A stretch of DNA of 32,519 bases. Origin: an uncultured Lachnospiraceae bacterium. GTDB lineage: Bacteria; Bacillota; Clostridia; Lachnospirales; Lachnospiraceae. Location of the stretch: positions 1-32,519 of the forward strand of contig CAJUAO010000026.1 in assembly GCA_910584685.1 (NCBI GenBank), written 5' to 3'. Positions 16,578 to 25,809 of the stretch are shown here, piece by piece. How positions within the stretch are numbered: the stretch's first letter is position 1; the number at the start of each line of letters is the position of its first letter. The notes beneath the pieces were generated by a model. It ran no database searches and was not told where the DNA came from. It saw only the letters and a list, made by a program, of their open reading frames with translations. The translations under genes were made by a program, and so were the position numbers.

Positions 16578-17264
16578 ATGAATATGGAATTAATTATTAA
16601 ATATTTGTCAGAGCTGGATAAAAATAATAATCGTGAATGGTACCACAGCCATAAAAGTGAATTTAAGGAAGCAAATAAGGAATTTGAGGAATTACTGGAG
16701 GCCATGATATTAAAAATAGGTACATTTGACAAGAGCATCCTGCAGAATAATCCAAAGGAGCTTACCTTTAAGCTTGTAAGAGATACACGGTTTAGTTATG
16801 ACAAGTCGCCGTATAATCCTGCGTTTAGGGCGCATATATCATCTAAGGGCAAGCTTCCGGTTCCTGTGGGATATTATATTATGATAAAGCCTGACAATCA
16901 GTCATTCCTGGGAGGCGGGCTGTTTGCCGATATGTTTAAGGACGCCACATCAATGGTTAGGAATTATATTGCAGAAAATCCGCAGGAGTGGGAGAAAATT
17001 ATTTACAATCCTGATTTTGAGAAATATTTTAAGGTGAAGGGGACGGCCTTGAAAAATGTACCTAAGGAGTATAATAAGGAGCATCCCCAGGCAGAGTTTT
17101 TGAAATTTAAAAGCTGGTATTTAGAATACTCCGTAAGAGATGAGGAGCTTAAGGATTCAGATAAATTTATAGAAACGGCGGTGAAGCTTTTTGAGATAAT
17201 GAAGCCCTTTAACGATTATCTTAACAAGGCCCTTGTTAATTTTAAAATGCCTGAGAGAAAATAA
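16578..17264 (+). CDS. DUF2461 domain protein
   Basis: 228 residues matching the DUF2461/TIGR02453 family of unknown function. The marks are NNNREWYHSHKSEFKEA near the N-terminus and the central signature RDTRFSYDKSPYNPAFRAHI, then GGGLFADMFKDA. No signal peptide or membrane segment; cytoplasmic. AGGGAG precedes ATG 16578, and the 12-bp gap to the sigma-factor gene implies one transcript. No function is established for the family. Confidence 0.88.
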   Translation: MNMELIIKYLSELDKNNNREWYHSHKSEFKEANKEFEELLEAMILKIGTFDKSILQNNPKELTFKLVRDTRFSYDKSPYNPAFRAHISSKGKLPVPVGYYIMIKPDNQSFLGGGLFADMFKDATSMVRNYIAENPQEWEKIIYNPDFEKYFKVKGTALKNVPKEYNKEHPQAEFLKFKSWYLEYSVRDEELKDSDKFIETAVKLFEIMKPFNDYLNKALVNFKMPERK

Positions 17265-17367
17265 AAGGAAGCAGGTCGTCTTATCAATTTTTTTTTGCAG
17301 GCAGGTGGTCAATCGCCTTGTGGTGTTGGCATGGATGTTGTGCTCAAGCTCCTTCTTTTGGGCGCAA

Positions 17368-17409
17368 AAAAAGACGCATGGTTTACAATTTACTGTTCCA
17401 TGCGTCTTT
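17368..17409. terminator. Bidirectional intrinsic terminator
   Basis: AAAGACGCATGG (17370-17381) and CCATGCGTCTTT (17398-17409) form a 12-bp stem with a 16-nt loop. The left side is an A-run, so the minus-strand reading gives a hairpin plus T-run for the Rpn remnant; the plus-strand reading gives a shorter TTT for the DUF2461 gene. Confidence 0.75.
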
Positions 17410-17443
17410 ATGCTGTTATTTTAATATTAAATTATGTTGTTGA

Positions 17444-17792
17444 TTATGCTAACTGCATGACTTCGGCTTCAATCTCCTTTAATTCCTCCATTGATAAGGC
17501 AGGAACATAACGTGCAATTTTTTCAAGAGAAAGTTCTCCGTCTTTAATCATTCTTTCTGCTGACTTTCTTTCCGTTTCTTTTTCAATGTCTTTCGTATAA
17601 GTTCTCATAATCTGTTCGTCATCAAATAAACTCATCATAATCGTTATTACCTCCACTTCCTTGCTGCTTAGATATTGTTTTAAGATGTTCCTATCCTTGC
17701 AAATACGGATTGTTTCCGTAACCGCCTGTTTCGTCATTCCATGCTTTCATCTCAAAAAGCTTTGATTGTGCCTTCCATATGCCCGCGAAGGC
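17444..17792 (-). pseudogene. Rpn-family recombination-promoting nuclease/transposase, C-terminal remnant
   Basis: Only ~115 C-terminal codons of a protein normally near 300 residues remain. The intact 97-codon frame (from ATG 17737) has the C-terminal signature of Rpn/PD-(D/E)XK transposase-like proteins: LKQYLSSKEVEVITIMMSLF and DGELSLEKIARYVP. Just upstream a second frame continues the similarity (IWKAQSKLFEMKAWNDET, 17792-~17728) and must shift by one frame near 17728 to join it. Everything N-terminal of that, including the nuclease active site, is missing. The remnant begins 1 bp after the stop of the 668-aa gene, which suggests an insertion or deletion joint there. It is unlikely to be functional. 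Confidence 0.7.
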
Positions 17793-17793
17793 T

Positions 17794-19800
17794 TTAAGCT
17801 TTTTTCTTTTTACGTATTCTTACCAATACAAACACAAGGGTAAATCCAATGGCAAGGACAGTTAATATAATGGCAAAAACAAGAATAATAACCGTATGTG
17901 TCATATAGGCGTCTGCCCTGCTTAAGGATTCATAAGCCAGCCTTATATAGCCAACGCTGTTTTCAAACACCTTTCTTATAATAAACCAAACCCATAAGCC
18001 TATAGAGGCAGCCCAGCTTATAACAATAATGTACAGCCATATAAAACCTGATTTTTTTTCATTGTTATTTTTAATTTGGGCATTTCGCTTAGCGGCAATT
18101 TTAGCAGCCTTCTTAGCAGCTCTTTTTTCTGCTTTAGTATCAGTATTAATATTTTCAGCAGGAATATTTGAACCGCTATTTATAGCACTGTTATTTATAA
18201 CAGTGTTATTTACGGCAGCATCAGTATTCTTTTTACTGCCGCGTTTTTTTGTAAATACTATAATAAGAATTATACCGGCAGCAGAAATTACAAGTCCCAC
18301 AATAAGAGGCAGCAGCTTTGAAAAAACGCTGTCTGACGAGAGAATTCCCTTAGACCTCCTTGTAACCGTGGCGGTAAGTGAAGTGCCGATGTCGCCCCGA
18401 GAGGCTTCTATAAATACGGGATTTTCTCCCTTGTCAAGCTCAAGGGTATATGTAAAAATGCCGTCTTTTACCTCAGCTTTATCTCCGTTGACTGTCACAT
18501 CCGTGCAGTTTGTAGCGCCGGATATAATGATAAAATCATTTTCCGTAGTTATTCCGTCAATACTATGGCTTAAGCTTAGGGACGGAGTTATGGAGTTTAC
18601 GTTAGCCATACGGTTATAATTATGAACATATCCGTTCTTGTCGGTATAGGATACCATAATGGTATTTCTTGTCTCAGGAAGTGTTATGGAGCTGCTTCCG
18701 TTGCCGTCAAGAGTGTAGGTTTCACTATTGCTATTTATGGTAAAGGTAACCTCTGTTTTATCTGCGCCGGTATAGCCAAAGGTCCATATGTTTGAATCAG
18801 TCATGCCTGTTTCAGGAAGGGTAAGCTTAAGGGAATCGTCAGAGGATATATTCACATTAAATTCCGATAACGATGAAGCCAGACCTGACTTATTGCTGAT
18901 ACTGATTTTAAACAGCGCAGATTCTGCGTCGTCATCATATGTAAAAAAGCCTGATTTTACGTCGGAGGCAGGATATTCCGATGATGAAATAAGCTCGTTA
19001 TCAAGGTAATATTCTACATATACAGCCTTTGTTCCATAGCTTATATGGTGATTCCAGTCCACCGTTATAGCTTTTGAGTCATGGAGAACGGTTATATCTA
19101 CCTCTTTTATAGAGTCGGGAGATTTGGGATTAGTATAGGAAAAGGAATCGCTATAGGCATAATCAAATATTTCCGAGCCATTGTAATCATATGTAACATA
19201 AAGCAACAGATAATATTCATTATATGTGCTTAAATCAGCCAGAGAAACATTTACGGAAACCTCCTCTCCCGTATTTCCGCGGCCAAAGGCAAGCTCCTTT
19301 CCGTTAAGGGTATCCTTAGACGTAGTTGCCATAATAGAATATTTATAGCCTGTATTTTCAGCTCCCGAAACACTAAAGGCTACGGGAAAGGTTTCTCCTG
19401 ACAGGGCGTCTGCCTTAAAGGCGGTAATCCAAAAGTCTGAATTTTGTACCACGCTTCTTACCGTAAGGTGGTCGTTTGAGCCCTTATCATAGGTGATGCT
19501 CCATTGTCCTGCCTGCGCGCCGCCAATAAATATGGTGGTGGAGGAGCTTCCGGCAAAGACAGTTATATTGTCGGTATCTGTATTTTTATCTATCTTCTCA
19601 CCGGAGGGAGAGGTGATAGTAAATGAAATATCGTTATGCTCATATTCAATTATGACGGCAACATCCTGTTCCTTATCATAGTTAAAAAGCTCAGCCGTGC
19701 TTTCCTCTGCAAGGGCTGTCAAAAGCATATCCGGTATAAGAAGTATTGCGCATATAATCAGAGCAGGAATGATGTATAGGTGCTTTTTAAGTTTTATCAT
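17794..19800 (-). CDS. Exported beta-rich membrane protein, unknown function
   Basis: 668 residues. An N-terminal signal peptide (1-32, likely cut after LTALA) leads to a ~460-residue Ser/Thr/Asn/Asp-rich beta region that looks like several Ig-like or bacterial-Ig modules (SITYDKGSNDHLTV, DITVLHDSKAITVDW, VTVNGDKAEVKDG). Then come membrane helix ~495-517, a 65-residue cytoplasmic linker that is Asn-rich and then Lys/Ala-rich (AEKRAAKKAAKIAAKRNAQ), helices at about 585-610 and 632-657, and the basic tail RIRKKKKA. AGGAGG lies 8 nt before ATG 19800. It starts 27 bp after the vWA gene's stop, so the two are surely co-transcribed. I recognise no family; a membrane anchor or partner for the vWA protein is inference. 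Confidence 0.8.
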   Translation of the reverse strand: MIKLKKHLYIIPALIICAILLIPDMLLTALAEESTAELFNYDKEQDVAVIIEYEHNDISFTITSPSGEKIDKNTDTDNITVFAGSSSTTIFIGGAQAGQWSITYDKGSNDHLTVRSVVQNSDFWITAFKADALSGETFPVAFSVSGAENTGYKYSIMATTSKDTLNGKELAFGRGNTGEEVSVNVSLADLSTYNEYYLLLYVTYDYNGSEIFDYAYSDSFSYTNPKSPDSIKEVDITVLHDSKAITVDWNHHISYGTKAVYVEYYLDNELISSSEYPASDVKSGFFTYDDDAESALFKISISNKSGLASSLSEFNVNISSDDSLKLTLPETGMTDSNIWTFGYTGADKTEVTFTINSNSETYTLDGNGSSSITLPETRNTIMVSYTDKNGYVHNYNRMANVNSITPSLSLSHSIDGITTENDFIIISGATNCTDVTVNGDKAEVKDGIFTYTLELDKGENPVFIEASRGDIGTSLTATVTRRSKGILSSDSVFSKLLPLIVGLVISAAGIILIIVFTKKRGSKKNTDAAVNNTVINNSAINSGSNIPAENINTDTKAEKRAAKKAAKIAAKRNAQIKNNNEKKSGFIWLYIIVISWAASIGLWVWFIIRKVFENSVGYIRLAYESLSRADAYMTHTVIILVFAIILTVLAIGFTLVFVLVRIRKKKKA

Positions 19801-19827
19801 GAAGTTTTTCCTCCTGAAAAATTGGAT

Positions 19828-22800
19828 TTAATAAAGTGTAACCCCCGGAAGCCAGTCTCCCTTTGTAAAGGTAATTCTGACGCCGCTGTCCTTTCCGGCG
19901 GCATGGTTATCTCCCTTTATAAGGATAGTAAATTGAGAGCTGTTATTATGTAAGCCGATTAGGAAATTGCCCTCTAAGTCGCCTGTAAATTTCTTAAATA
20001 TTTTTATGTTGTAATCTACGGCTCCACGGCACATAAGACCGGCAAATTTATTATTTATATCTACCTGTGACGAGCCGCTTACATTAAACTTTAGGTTGTT
20101 GCCAAAGTCAAGGTTTAAATCGTTTGATATTGCAGCATGAACTCCCGCCACGTCGCTGTCGCTAAGTCCAAGAAGATAATTGCTGTAATTATAGTGGCCT
20201 ATATCAACCTCAAGCTTTCCAAGAGTTAAAACCTCTAAGAGAACTGCCGTAGTATCAAGCGAAACATTCCAGTTGCTAAGGGTAAGGCTTAGTCTGGTAT
20301 CGTCAAGGGCAAGTATTGATATGTCCAAAATATCTCCAAGGAAGGAGCTAAGCCCCGGAATAATCTCGTTAAGCTTAAAGAAGTTTACATCGCATTGACC
20401 GTACCATGTGGCGCCAAGAAGCCTTGAGCTCATAGAAGCGTTCTGGGATTCGCCGGCTAAGCCTTCCACCCCTGCATGAAAATCATTAATGGTAACAGGG
20501 GGAACCTTAACTACGTTAAAGTCTATATCAGCAGCAAGGTCTAAGGCGTCAAAGCGGCCGTCTGCAATGCCTATGGTAAAGCCAAAGCTTACGCCGTCAT
20601 TGTCCTTAAAAAGCGGAACGTTGTCTATACCTACTGAAAGTCCGGCAGTGTAGTTGTGATTTATAGTGTCTAAGGATAATTCAACATGAGATACTGACAG
20701 GGAGGCAGGGCCTAAATGAAGTGCCTTACGTCCCGAAAGGTTTAGGTCAGAGGAAAGGCTTACGACTATTCCCACCTTATCCTTTGTGATAACAACAGAT
20801 TTTTCCACGCCTGATGCAGATATAGGAGAATCGGCATATTCAAGAAGATTATTAAGGGTAGGAAAATCAAAGTTCACACTGGTTATTGTCATGTTAATAT
20901 ATTCAGGGTGAAGCTCTAAATATGGCTCGTATATTTCAAGAGGGCCATAGTAGGTCTTTCCGTGGGTATAATATTTATCAAACCGGCTGCCGTCCTTATA
21001 TAAGGTAAGATTTGATATAGGAGGAACGGATATGGTATTGTCATAGAAGACGCCAAGGAGTCCCGGCAATGCTTTATCATATGCAATATATGAGCCGTAA
21101 GCATCGGTCAGGGCTAAGGTATTTCCTGACAGATTTCCCGTAAGGGTAACATCTCCGTTAAAATGCAGATAATTGTTAAGGCTTACATTGCCTCTGAGGT
21201 ATATGTTATTGTCTGCGATGGTTATGGACATTGCCGTAAAGGTATAATCTCCGAAGGTTACAGAAGCATATTCCCCCTCCTCAAGGATAAATAAGTCTGA
21301 AAGAGTGCAGGTACCGCCGTCTGTATTTATTATTACCTTGTATGTGTCATAGGCTGTTGAGGCAGGTATGGTGACAGTAAGCTTTTTATCGTTTGTAACC
21401 GCACAGTTAAGATTTGAATATATTTTGCTGCCGGACAGAGATACCGATATATTTTTTGCCCTGTCAAAGCCGGAGCCGAGTATTGTAAAGGAAGCTTCCC
21501 TGCCGGCGCCCTTTATTATGGTAGAGATACCAAGCCTGCTTATTGTTATTCCGTTTAAATTTATATCAGAGTTATCCTCATTGTCATCAGAGTCGGAATA
21601 ATCAAGTGAATAAGTACGCTTTCCCATATATCCGTCAGCCTTGTTTGCAATGGTTAAAAGTCTGTTTTTTGAGGTGGTGGTGTCGGCGGCCTTATAGGTT
21701 ATGAGATAGTTATTGTCAAGCTGATTGTGTATAAAGGAATATAAATCCTCAAGCTGTACGCTGCTGCTGCTGTAGATAAAGCTGCCCATTCCTGAATCGG
21801 CAATGCTTTGAAGGTATGATGTGCTTACGTCGCCTAACCCTATAGTGTACATAACAACATTATTTTTTATACAGCGCTGTCTTAGCTCATTAAGGGCTTT
21901 GGCAGTATTATATGAGGAATCCTGTCCATCTGTCATTACTATAATGGCGTTAAATGAATTATCAGAGGAGGAAAGTCCGTTAAAGGCAGCGTCAACGCCG
22001 CAGCCTATGTCTGTTCCGCCTCCTGATTGAAAGCTGTCTATGGCAGCCAGTAATTCCGAGGAATTATTTGACAGGCCTGTGTTTGACAGGACTTGGGAAT
22101 CAAAGGTTATAATTCCTATCTGCTCCTTGGAATTTCTTGATTCTACAAATTTTGATACGGCGGCTTTAAGAGAGTCTATATCGCCGCTCATACTTCCTGA
22201 ATTATCGCATACAAGAAAAATTCTTGATTTAGAATACTGTACCTTTTCTATAGTGTAATCCTCAATAACAGTACCGCAGTCGGTGAGAATTATATTATCC
22301 TTGTCCGTAAGGTCTGTGCCGCTGGTAGAGACATAGGCTTTAACGGTTGGAAAATCATCTGTCCTGACAATGCCTATGTTAATCATGGCCCGCTTTTCAT
22401 TAACGTAGGAATTGCTTGTGTTAAGGTATTGCTCAGGCACAGTGATATCGCTTCCGTCTATTGGCAGCGACGCCTTGTAGGCCTGGGAAAGATAAGAGTC
22501 AAGGCTTGTAATGTTGTCGTCTGCAGAGGAATTATCTACAATAGAGCTTATCTCCTTCAGGGCATCCTTTAAGGCGTCATTATCACTGGAATTAAGATTA
22601 TTCAAGGCGTTGTTAAGGGCTTCAAAGGCAGCAGGCTTATCTTCAAGAACGCTGTTTATACATGAATCCTGAATATAAAGACCTGCAGCGTCCTCCTCCT
22701 TTGCAGCGTCAGGCTCAAGTCTTTCTTCAATTTCAGATAATATGGGATTGCTGTTTTTGGCGGCAATGGTCTGAAGATTAGATTGGATATTGCTGATTTC

Positions 22801-23853
22801 TGCATTTGTGTAATCGTTTGAATCAAGGCTTTTGTATATATTATTACATTTTTTTAATACGTTTAAGTAGTCGGAGGCTTCTGCAAAATCAGACGGAAAG
22901 TCCTCCGCCTTTATGCTGCCTGTTATGTATAGGTTAGCAACTGCGGCAAGGGCGTAATCGGCCTCTGCGGATATGGCATAATTTATTAACAACTGGTATT
23001 TTTCTAAGGAGATAAGTCCTGCAATATAGGAATCCCTTATTTCAGGCAAATCAAATATACTGTTGTCCTCCTTATATAAATCGGCTAAGGAAGCCGTCAT
23101 TTTTTTTATTATTTCATAGCTTTCCTTATCACCGGAATCGGCGTATTCTTCCCTTGCGTCAATAAGGCTGTTTGAAGCGGCTATTGCTGCGTTAAGGCTT
23201 ACTGCAGACTTGTTGTCTGAAAGATAGGAGCTTACGTTAGCTTTAATGGCTTTAGTAACCTCCTCAGTCCTTTTTTCCTCAGCCTCCTCAGCCTTTAAAA
23301 TATCTGCGTCAGAAACATTTTTAACTCCGTATTCTTCAGGTGAAACCTGAGAAGCCTTTAGGCTGTCAAATAATGCCTGCTGGGATGAAAGAGTTATGGC
23401 AGAGGCATATCCCCCTGAGGTTACGTTATTTACAAAGTCATTAATGTCGTCAGGTATTGCGCCTTCTGTCTTGTCAATGTATTCGGAAAGAGTCCAGGCC
23501 ATAAGAATAGATTTCTGCTCATCACCTGATAATATTCCCAATCTTACAAAGGAAATAAGTCCCTCCTCCGTATCTCCATAGCCTGCAAAAAGCTTCTCAA
23601 GATAATGCTTTGCTTCGTTTAGATTTCCCGAAAGCATATTTATATTTGCCATATAATTCAGATGTCCGGCAGACATGGCGGAATGTTTTTCCTTAGGAGC
23701 CTTCCAGAAGAGAAAGCCCGTGATAATAGCTGCGCATGATACGGCAAGAGAAATCACCGGAAATAAGACTGCCCTTTTCTTTACCATAAATATAACGGAA
23801 AAGATAATAAGAGGCGATAATCCTGCCATAAGTAATAATCCGTTCAAATTCAT
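19828..23853 (-). CDS. Large von Willebrand factor A protein with TIG-like domain
   Basis: 1341 residues. Two membrane helices (about 6-24 and 28-50) are followed by a long helical, TPR-like Ala/Ser/Asp-rich region (60-500). A vWA domain (~545-735) has an intact MIDAS: DNSGSMSG near 550, the Thr of GGGTDIG, and MTDGQDS, so it can bind a divalent metal and a protein ligand. An IPT/TIG-like domain (~766-860; GITISRLG, FTILGSGF) and ~480 beta-rich residues follow. No LPXTG or C-terminal helix. GTG 23880 would extend it by 9 codons, but AGGAGG lies within that stretch, 3 nt before ATG 23853 (a short spacing, so the start stays somewhat open). Topology is ambiguous because both helix ends carry lysines. 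Confidence 0.85.
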   Translation of the reverse strand: MNLNGLLLMAGLSPLIIFSVIFMVKKRAVLFPVISLAVSCAAIITGFLFWKAPKEKHSAMSAGHLNYMANINMLSGNLNEAKHYLEKLFAGYGDTEEGLISFVRLGILSGDEQKSILMAWTLSEYIDKTEGAIPDDINDFVNNVTSGGYASAITLSSQQALFDSLKASQVSPEEYGVKNVSDADILKAEEAEEKRTEEVTKAIKANVSSYLSDNKSAVSLNAAIAASNSLIDAREEYADSGDKESYEIIKKMTASLADLYKEDNSIFDLPEIRDSYIAGLISLEKYQLLINYAISAEADYALAAVANLYITGSIKAEDFPSDFAEASDYLNVLKKCNNIYKSLDSNDYTNAEISNIQSNLQTIAAKNSNPILSEIEERLEPDAAKEEDAAGLYIQDSCINSVLEDKPAAFEALNNALNNLNSSDNDALKDALKEISSIVDNSSADDNITSLDSYLSQAYKASLPIDGSDITVPEQYLNTSNSYVNEKRAMINIGIVRTDDFPTVKAYVSTSGTDLTDKDNIILTDCGTVIEDYTIEKVQYSKSRIFLVCDNSGSMSGDIDSLKAAVSKFVESRNSKEQIGIITFDSQVLSNTGLSNNSSELLAAIDSFQSGGGTDIGCGVDAAFNGLSSSDNSFNAIIVMTDGQDSSYNTAKALNELRQRCIKNNVVMYTIGLGDVSTSYLQSIADSGMGSFIYSSSSVQLEDLYSFIHNQLDNNYLITYKAADTTTSKNRLLTIANKADGYMGKRTYSLDYSDSDDNEDNSDINLNGITISRLGISTIIKGAGREASFTILGSGFDRAKNISVSLSGSKIYSNLNCAVTNDKKLTVTIPASTAYDTYKVIINTDGGTCTLSDLFILEEGEYASVTFGDYTFTAMSITIADNNIYLRGNVSLNNYLHFNGDVTLTGNLSGNTLALTDAYGSYIAYDKALPGLLGVFYDNTISVPPISNLTLYKDGSRFDKYYTHGKTYYGPLEIYEPYLELHPEYINMTITSVNFDFPTLNNLLEYADSPISASGVEKSVVITKDKVGIVVSLSSDLNLSGRKALHLGPASLSVSHVELSLDTINHNYTAGLSVGIDNVPLFKDNDGVSFGFTIGIADGRFDALDLAADIDFNVVKVPPVTINDFHAGVEGLAGESQNASMSSRLLGATWYGQCDVNFFKLNEIIPGLSSFLGDILDISILALDDTRLSLTLSNWNVSLDTTAVLLEVLTLGKLEVDIGHYNYSNYLLGLSDSDVAGVHAAISNDLNLDFGNNLKFNVSGSSQVDINNKFAGLMCRGAVDYNIKIFKKFTGDLEGNFLIGLHNNSSQFTILIKGDNHAAGKDSGVRITFTKGDWLPGVTLY

Positions 23854-23930
23854 AATCCTCCTATAGTATGGTTTAAACACTTTGGTATTTCAAGATTATC
23901 ATATGTATTAGGAAAAAGCCAGAGAAATTT

Positions 23931-23959
23931 ATTATATAAAGTAGAAAGTTTGTGGTAAA
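23931..23959 (-). promoter_or_regulatory. Promoter of the vWA/beta-protein operon
   Basis: Minus strand: TTTACC (23959-23954), 17 bp, perfect TATAAT (23936-23931), 77 bp before ATG 23853. It overlaps the candidate plus-strand promoter at 23942-23970. Confidence 0.55.
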
Positions 23960-23970
23960 TATGCTACAAT
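23942..23970 (+). promoter_or_regulatory. Candidate promoter of the DUF3592/ankyrin arm
   Basis: TAGAAA (23942-23947), 17 bp, TACAAT (23965-23970), 34-46 bp before the possible starts of the DUF3592-like gene. Weaker than the overlapping minus-strand promoter. Confidence 0.35.
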
Positions 23971-24015
23971 ATAAAAGTATTGTTAAAGCAGGAACAGTAT
24001 GGAATGAGGTATGGA

Positions 24016-24702
24016 ATGAGGAGAATAAAGCTTATCAGTTTAATAGTGGCAATAATATTTGCAATAACCGGAGGGGTGTGCATTGCCGTAGGAGCAGCAG
24101 CTTTTGTTAAGACGAAGGAATTTGCCGATGATGGGGTTATAGTTAAGGCAAAGGTAAGCGCCATAGAAGGGGAAATAAATGATGAGGGAGAAACAGATTA
24201 TACGGCGTATGTCACATACGAATATGAGGAAAAGGAATATAAAAGAATAAGGCTTAAGGAGTATAGCAGCTCTCTTTATGAAGGAAAAACCATAGAGCTT
24301 TATCTTGATAAGAATAACCCGGAGAGTGTGAGAATAAAATCCATAATATATCTGTTTCCGGCTGTCTTTACAGGCATAGGAATTATATTTTTGATTATTG
24401 CGGCAATTATATTAATTTTAAGGCTTCGGAGGGACAGAAGAAGAAAAAGAATTATGGAGACAGGCGTAAGGATATATGCGCAGGTTAAGGGAAGCGTAGT
24501 TGATACCTCATACACAATAAACAATAAGCATCCCTGCAGGCTTGAGTGCGTGTATTATGACGAGGTGTCAGGCCAGCCTGTTATATGCACCAGCGATATT
24601 ATATGGGAGCCGCCTGAAACATACATAGATAAATATGTGACTGTGTATGCAGACAGGGAGGACAGAAGCAAATATGTGGTGGATTTGAAAAATATAAAAT
24701 AA
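24016..24702 (+). CDS. DUF3592-like two-helix membrane protein
   Basis: 228 residues. Membrane helix 1 (about 5-30, LISLIVAIIFAITGGVCIAVG) leads to an extracytoplasmic domain with the DUF3592-like pattern VKAKVSAIEGE..TAYVTYEYEEKEY..KTIELYLDKNNPESVRI. Helix 2 (about 112-136) is followed by the basic RLRRDRRRKR and a second, similar beta domain on the other side (RIYAQVKGSVVDTSY..VTVYADREDRS). The start lies in a 12-bp tandem duplication (TATGGAATGAGG at 23998 and 24010) that gives in-frame ATGs at 24004 and 24016; GAGG sits 6 nt before 24016. A TTG at 23980 is also in frame. It heads the plus-strand arm with the ankyrin genes; function unknown. Confidence 0.75.
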   Translation: MRRIKLISLIVAIIFAITGGVCIAVGAAAFVKTKEFADDGVIVKAKVSAIEGEINDEGETDYTAYVTYEYEEKEYKRIRLKEYSSSLYEGKTIELYLDKNNPESVRIKSIIYLFPAVFTGIGIIFLIIAAIILILRLRRDRRRKRIMETGVRIYAQVKGSVVDTSYTINNKHPCRLECVYYDEVSGQPVICTSDIIWEPPETYIDKYVTVYADREDRSKYVVDLKNIK

Positions 24703-24729
24703 ACATTATTTTAAGGAGGAAAATGTTGT

Positions 24730-25710
24730 ATGCAGATGGACGATTTATTTTTGAAGGCCTGCCAGAATGGGCAGAAGGGAGTTATTCAAACTTTTTTAAA
24801 AAAGGGCGGAATAAATATAGACAAGCGTGATGAAAAGGGACTTACGCCCCTTCATTATGCATGCCAGAAGGGCTCAAGAGATATAGTAAGGCTTTTAATT
24901 GAAAACGGAGCAGACGTAACAATGGAGACAAATACAAGCGTGACGCCGCTTCATCTTGCCGTTATGTCAGGCAATAAGGAGATTATAAAAATGCTTGCGG
25001 ATGCCGGAGCAGACGTAAACGCTACGGATAAGGAGGGAAGAAATTCCCTTATGTACGGAATAGATGCAAAGAGGGTTGAGGCTGTTAAATTTCTCATATC
25101 CCTTGGCGCAGATGTTAATATTATGGACCACAATAACCATTCAGCCTTAGATTATGCTACGGCTGCGGGACTTACCCAGATAGTGGCAGACATAAATACA
25201 GAGGGCGGCGAGAATAAAGACGTTCACGGCTATACGCCTCTACACCATGCATGCGCAAACAATCAGACAGAGATGGTTAAGGTATTGATTAATAAGCCTG
25301 AAACTGATATAAACGCAGCAAGCGACAGCGGAGAAACACCCTTGTACTTAGCGGTAGGCTATGATTTTCTATATGCGGCAGAGCTTTTGATTAAGGCAGG
25401 GGCAGACCTGTCCAAGGCAACCAACAATGGAAATGTTCCCCTTTTGTTATCAGTAGAAAATGGAAACGAGCACATTACAAAGGCTTTAATAGACGGCGGG
25501 GCTGATTTAAGCCAGCGTAACCGTGGCGGAGAAAGCGCTCTTATTCTTGCAGCGAAAAACGGCCATAACAATATTACGGCCATGCTTATTGAGGCGGGAG
25601 CAGAGGTAAACGCAGCAGACGCCGAGGAGCATACGGCTCTTTACTATGCCACAGAGGCAGGCTACAATGAAATTGTTGAGCAGCTTATTATGGCAGGAGC
25701 AGATTCGTAA
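24730..25710 (+). CDS. Ankyrin-repeat protein (cytoplasmic)
   Basis: 326 residues, essentially all ankyrin repeats: about ten units of ~33 residues, most with the TPLHxA-xxG-xxxxVxxLLxxGAD pattern (e.g. GLTPLHYACQKGSRDIV; TPLHLAVMSGNKEII; ESALILAAKNGHNNI). There is no signal peptide, membrane helix or catalytic domain, so it is a protein-binding scaffold. AAGGAGG lies 9 nt before ATG 24730, 27 bp after the DUF3592-like gene. A 100-bp gap with a GC-rich hairpin separates it from a second ankyrin gene. Partner unknown. Confidence 0.9.
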   Translation: MQMDDLFLKACQNGQKGVIQTFLKKGGINIDKRDEKGLTPLHYACQKGSRDIVRLLIENGADVTMETNTSVTPLHLAVMSGNKEIIKMLADAGADVNATDKEGRNSLMYGIDAKRVEAVKFLISLGADVNIMDHNNHSALDYATAAGLTQIVADINTEGGENKDVHGYTPLHHACANNQTEMVKVLINKPETDINAASDSGETPLYLAVGYDFLYAAELLIKAGADLSKATNNGNVPLLLSVENGNEHITKALIDGGADLSQRNRGGESALILAAKNGHNNITAMLIEAGAEVNAADAEEHTALYYATEAGYNEIVEQLIMAGADS

Positions 25711-25720
25711 GGTAATTTAA

Positions 25721-25734
25721 GCCGCCGAGGCGGC
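25721..25734 (+). promoter_or_regulatory. GC-rich hairpin between the ankyrin genes
   Basis: GCCGCCGAGGCGGC is a perfect 14-bp inverted repeat (5-bp stem and 4-nt loop) placed 10 bp after the first ankyrin stop. No T-run follows, so it is more likely an mRNA-processing or stability element than a terminator. The rest of the 99-bp gap holds only the AAAGGAG site of the next gene. Confidence 0.4.
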
Positions 25735-25809
25735 ATGTGGATTATTATTGCAGGGTCTTGAAGCAGATTTATATAAAATATAAAAGCAATAGGAAAGGAG
25801 CTTTTAATA

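Noticed and set aside
18029..18619. 196-codon plus-strand frame inside the 668-aa gene
   Set aside because: It is antisense to a well-supported gene with signal peptide and ribosome site; no ribosome site of its own and composition mirrors the other strand.
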